Of a stretch of DNA of 64,000 bases, positions 62,657 to 64,000 are shown one piece after another. Numbering within the stretch: position 1 is the first letter of the stretch; every line of letters starts with the position of its first letter. Where the stretch lies: NCBI GenBank assembly GCA_003170275.1, contig PNAM01000041.1:1-64000 (forward strand). Reading direction: 5' to 3'. Below the pieces are notes generated by a model. The model did not search any database, was not told the DNA's origin, and was given only the letters and a program-made list of their open reading frames with translations. This stretch comes from Myxococcales bacterium. GTDB taxonomy: Bacteria > Myxococcota_A > Polyangia > Palsa-1104. The position numbers and the translations under genes were made by a program.

Positions 62657-63523
62657 GTGCATGCGCTCGCCCTCGCGCTCGTGATCGCCACTGGCGGGCT
62701 GGAGATCGACGACGGGGGCTCGGACTGTCCGAACGGCGCTGCGGTCGCCGAGGCGCTGCGCGGCGTGGCGGGGGAGGGGAGCGCGGCGCAGGTGCGCGAG
62801 CGACTCGAGCTGCGACGCGAGGCGGGTGGCGTCCACCTGCGGCTCACCGACTCGAACGGCGCCGCGCTGGCCGAGCGCAGCTTGCCGGCAGGCGATTGCG
62901 CCGAGCTGGCGCGCACCGCCGCGGTGCTCGTCGCTGCCTGGCGCACCGAGGTGGCCGCGACCGCGCCGCGGCTCGAGCTCGAGCGCCCACCGCCGAAGCG
63001 GCCCTCGAAAATTTCGTACGAGCTCGGCGCGGGCTTCGTCGGCTCGTTGGCGGCGAGCGCGTTTGCGGCGGGCGGCGACGTCGAGGCGGCGGTGGGCCGG
63101 CGCAACGGCCGCGTGCTCGGTCGCGTGGCCGCGTTCGGCATGGACCTGCGATCGATCGCGGTCGGCACGCAGGCCAACGCGCACGCGCGCTTTACCCGCG
63201 CGGGCTTGTCGGCCGGCCCGCAGGTGCGCTTCCGGCCCGGCCGCTGGCTGCTCGATCTGCACGCCGAGGCGACCTTCGCCCTCCTTTATCTGGACGCGGT
63301 CGGCTTTCTCACCAACCAACGCGCGTTCGGCTTCGACCTGGGTCTCGGCGCAGGGGCGCGCGCGGCGATCCACGCCGGACCGGTCGCGCCGTTCCTCGGC
63401 GTCGGCGTCGTGGGTTGGCTGACCGGACAGTCGGTGCAGGTCTCCGGACGCCTGGGCGGCACGGCCGTCGTGCCCCCCATCGAGGTCCTCCTGCAGGCCG
63501 GCATCGCCTTCGGCAACTACTGA
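62657..63523 (+). CDS. Secreted protein with predicted outer-membrane barrel
   Basis: The 288-residue product starts with a short signal-like helix (ALALALVIATGGLE). A periplasmic domain (about 20-105) is followed by eight or so amphipathic strands (YELGAGFVGSLAASAFAAGG, GLSAGPQVRFRPGRWLLDLH, FGFDLGLGAGARAAI) as in small outer-membrane barrels. GTG 62657 is exactly 6 nt after TAGAGT. It is followed by the ECF sigma gene on the same strand, a pairing often seen in myxobacteria, so it may be controlled by or report to that sigma factor. Confidence 0.7.
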   Translation: MHALALALVIATGGLEIDDGGSDCPNGAAVAEALRGVAGEGSAAQVRERLELRREAGGVHLRLTDSNGAALAERSLPAGDCAELARTAAVLVAAWRTEVAATAPRLELERPPPKRPSKISYELGAGFVGSLAASAFAAGGDVEAAVGRRNGRVLGRVAAFGMDLRSIAVGTQANAHARFTRAGLSAGPQVRFRPGRWLLDLHAEATFALLYLDAVGFLTNQRAFGFDLGLGAGARAAIHAGPVAPFLGVGVVGWLTGQSVQVSGRLGGTAVVPPIEVLLQAGIAFGNY

Positions 63524-63584
63524 CCGGGCGTCCAGTGTAAGATCGGGACGGGGCGGCGCGACCAACCAAGGGAGGAGTCCTTCG

Positions 63585-64000
<416 letters not shown>

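Overview
The window is very GC-rich chromosomal DNA dominated by secreted lipoproteins, outer-membrane proteins and regulators. The gene content points to Myxococcota (a myxobacterium or close relative): an AgmX/PglI-type C-terminal domain, a TIGR04551-like outer-membrane protein, HzsA-like cytochrome lipoproteins, a trypsin with a MYXO-CTERM-like tail, a TonB-domain/TonB-receptor fusion and a GAF-sigma54 activator. This placement is an inference from gene content; there is no rRNA gene in the window.

Layout. 1-3.4 kb: a secreted protein cut by the left edge, a NifU-type Fe-S scaffold domain, a secreted hypothetical, peptide deformylase and a secreted trypsin. 3.3-9.4 kb: a three-gene set with two large HzsA-like lipoproteins carrying c-type haem motifs around a HEAT-repeat protein. 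9.5-16.0 kb: a YcbK-like peptidase, an adenylate/guanylate cyclase, ChrA, a PafA-like phosphatase and a substrate-binding/OmpA fusion. 16.1-24.0 kb: a VWA lipoprotein divergent from a GspD secretin, then a DUF2339-DUF3999 fusion. 24.1-29.8 kb: a metallo-beta-lactamase-fold enzyme, a GAF-sigma54 activator with a readable promoter, an AgmX/PglI-like protein, MarC, an LRR-SUKH protein and a DJ-1/PfpI protein.

29.9-39.9 kb is a polyhydroxyalkanoate (PHA) locus. A tight minus-strand run (phaC, acyl-CoA ligase, SDR reductase, lipoprotein, alpha/beta hydrolase, outer-membrane protein, second lipoprotein) faces a plus-strand phaR. It is followed by a second minus-strand operon of phasin, a 77-residue PhaE-like peptide and a second phaC. 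The phasin promoter overlaps two operator-like palindromes that probably bind PhaR.

40-54.7 kb: CBS protein, Fe-S/MBL enzyme, a frameshifted alpha-2-macroglobulin with an embedded GspG-like pseudopilin segment, a TRAP solute-binding protein, membrane and glycine-rich proteins, and a TonB receptor with its partner lipoprotein.

54.77-61.31 kb is a 6.5-kb integrated element inserted at the 3' end of tRNA-Thr(CGT) and bounded by a perfect 45-bp direct repeat. It carries a tyrosine integrase, an XRE repressor, an excisionase-like protein, a primase-type zinc-finger protein, a frameshifted gene remnant, a candidate origin (long hairpin plus iteron-like repeats), and cargo of a DUF697-like membrane protein and a secreted coiled-coil protein. 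It has no capsid, terminase or conjugation genes, so it looks like a minimal satellite or integrated plasmid. It is the most likely place for something undescribed.

61.4-64 kb returns to backbone: an LVIVD-repeat lipoprotein, an outer-membrane-like protein and an ECF sigma factor cut by the right edge. Several plus-strand genes have a TANNNT-like hexamer exactly 6 nt before their start codon, suggesting leaderless mRNAs.
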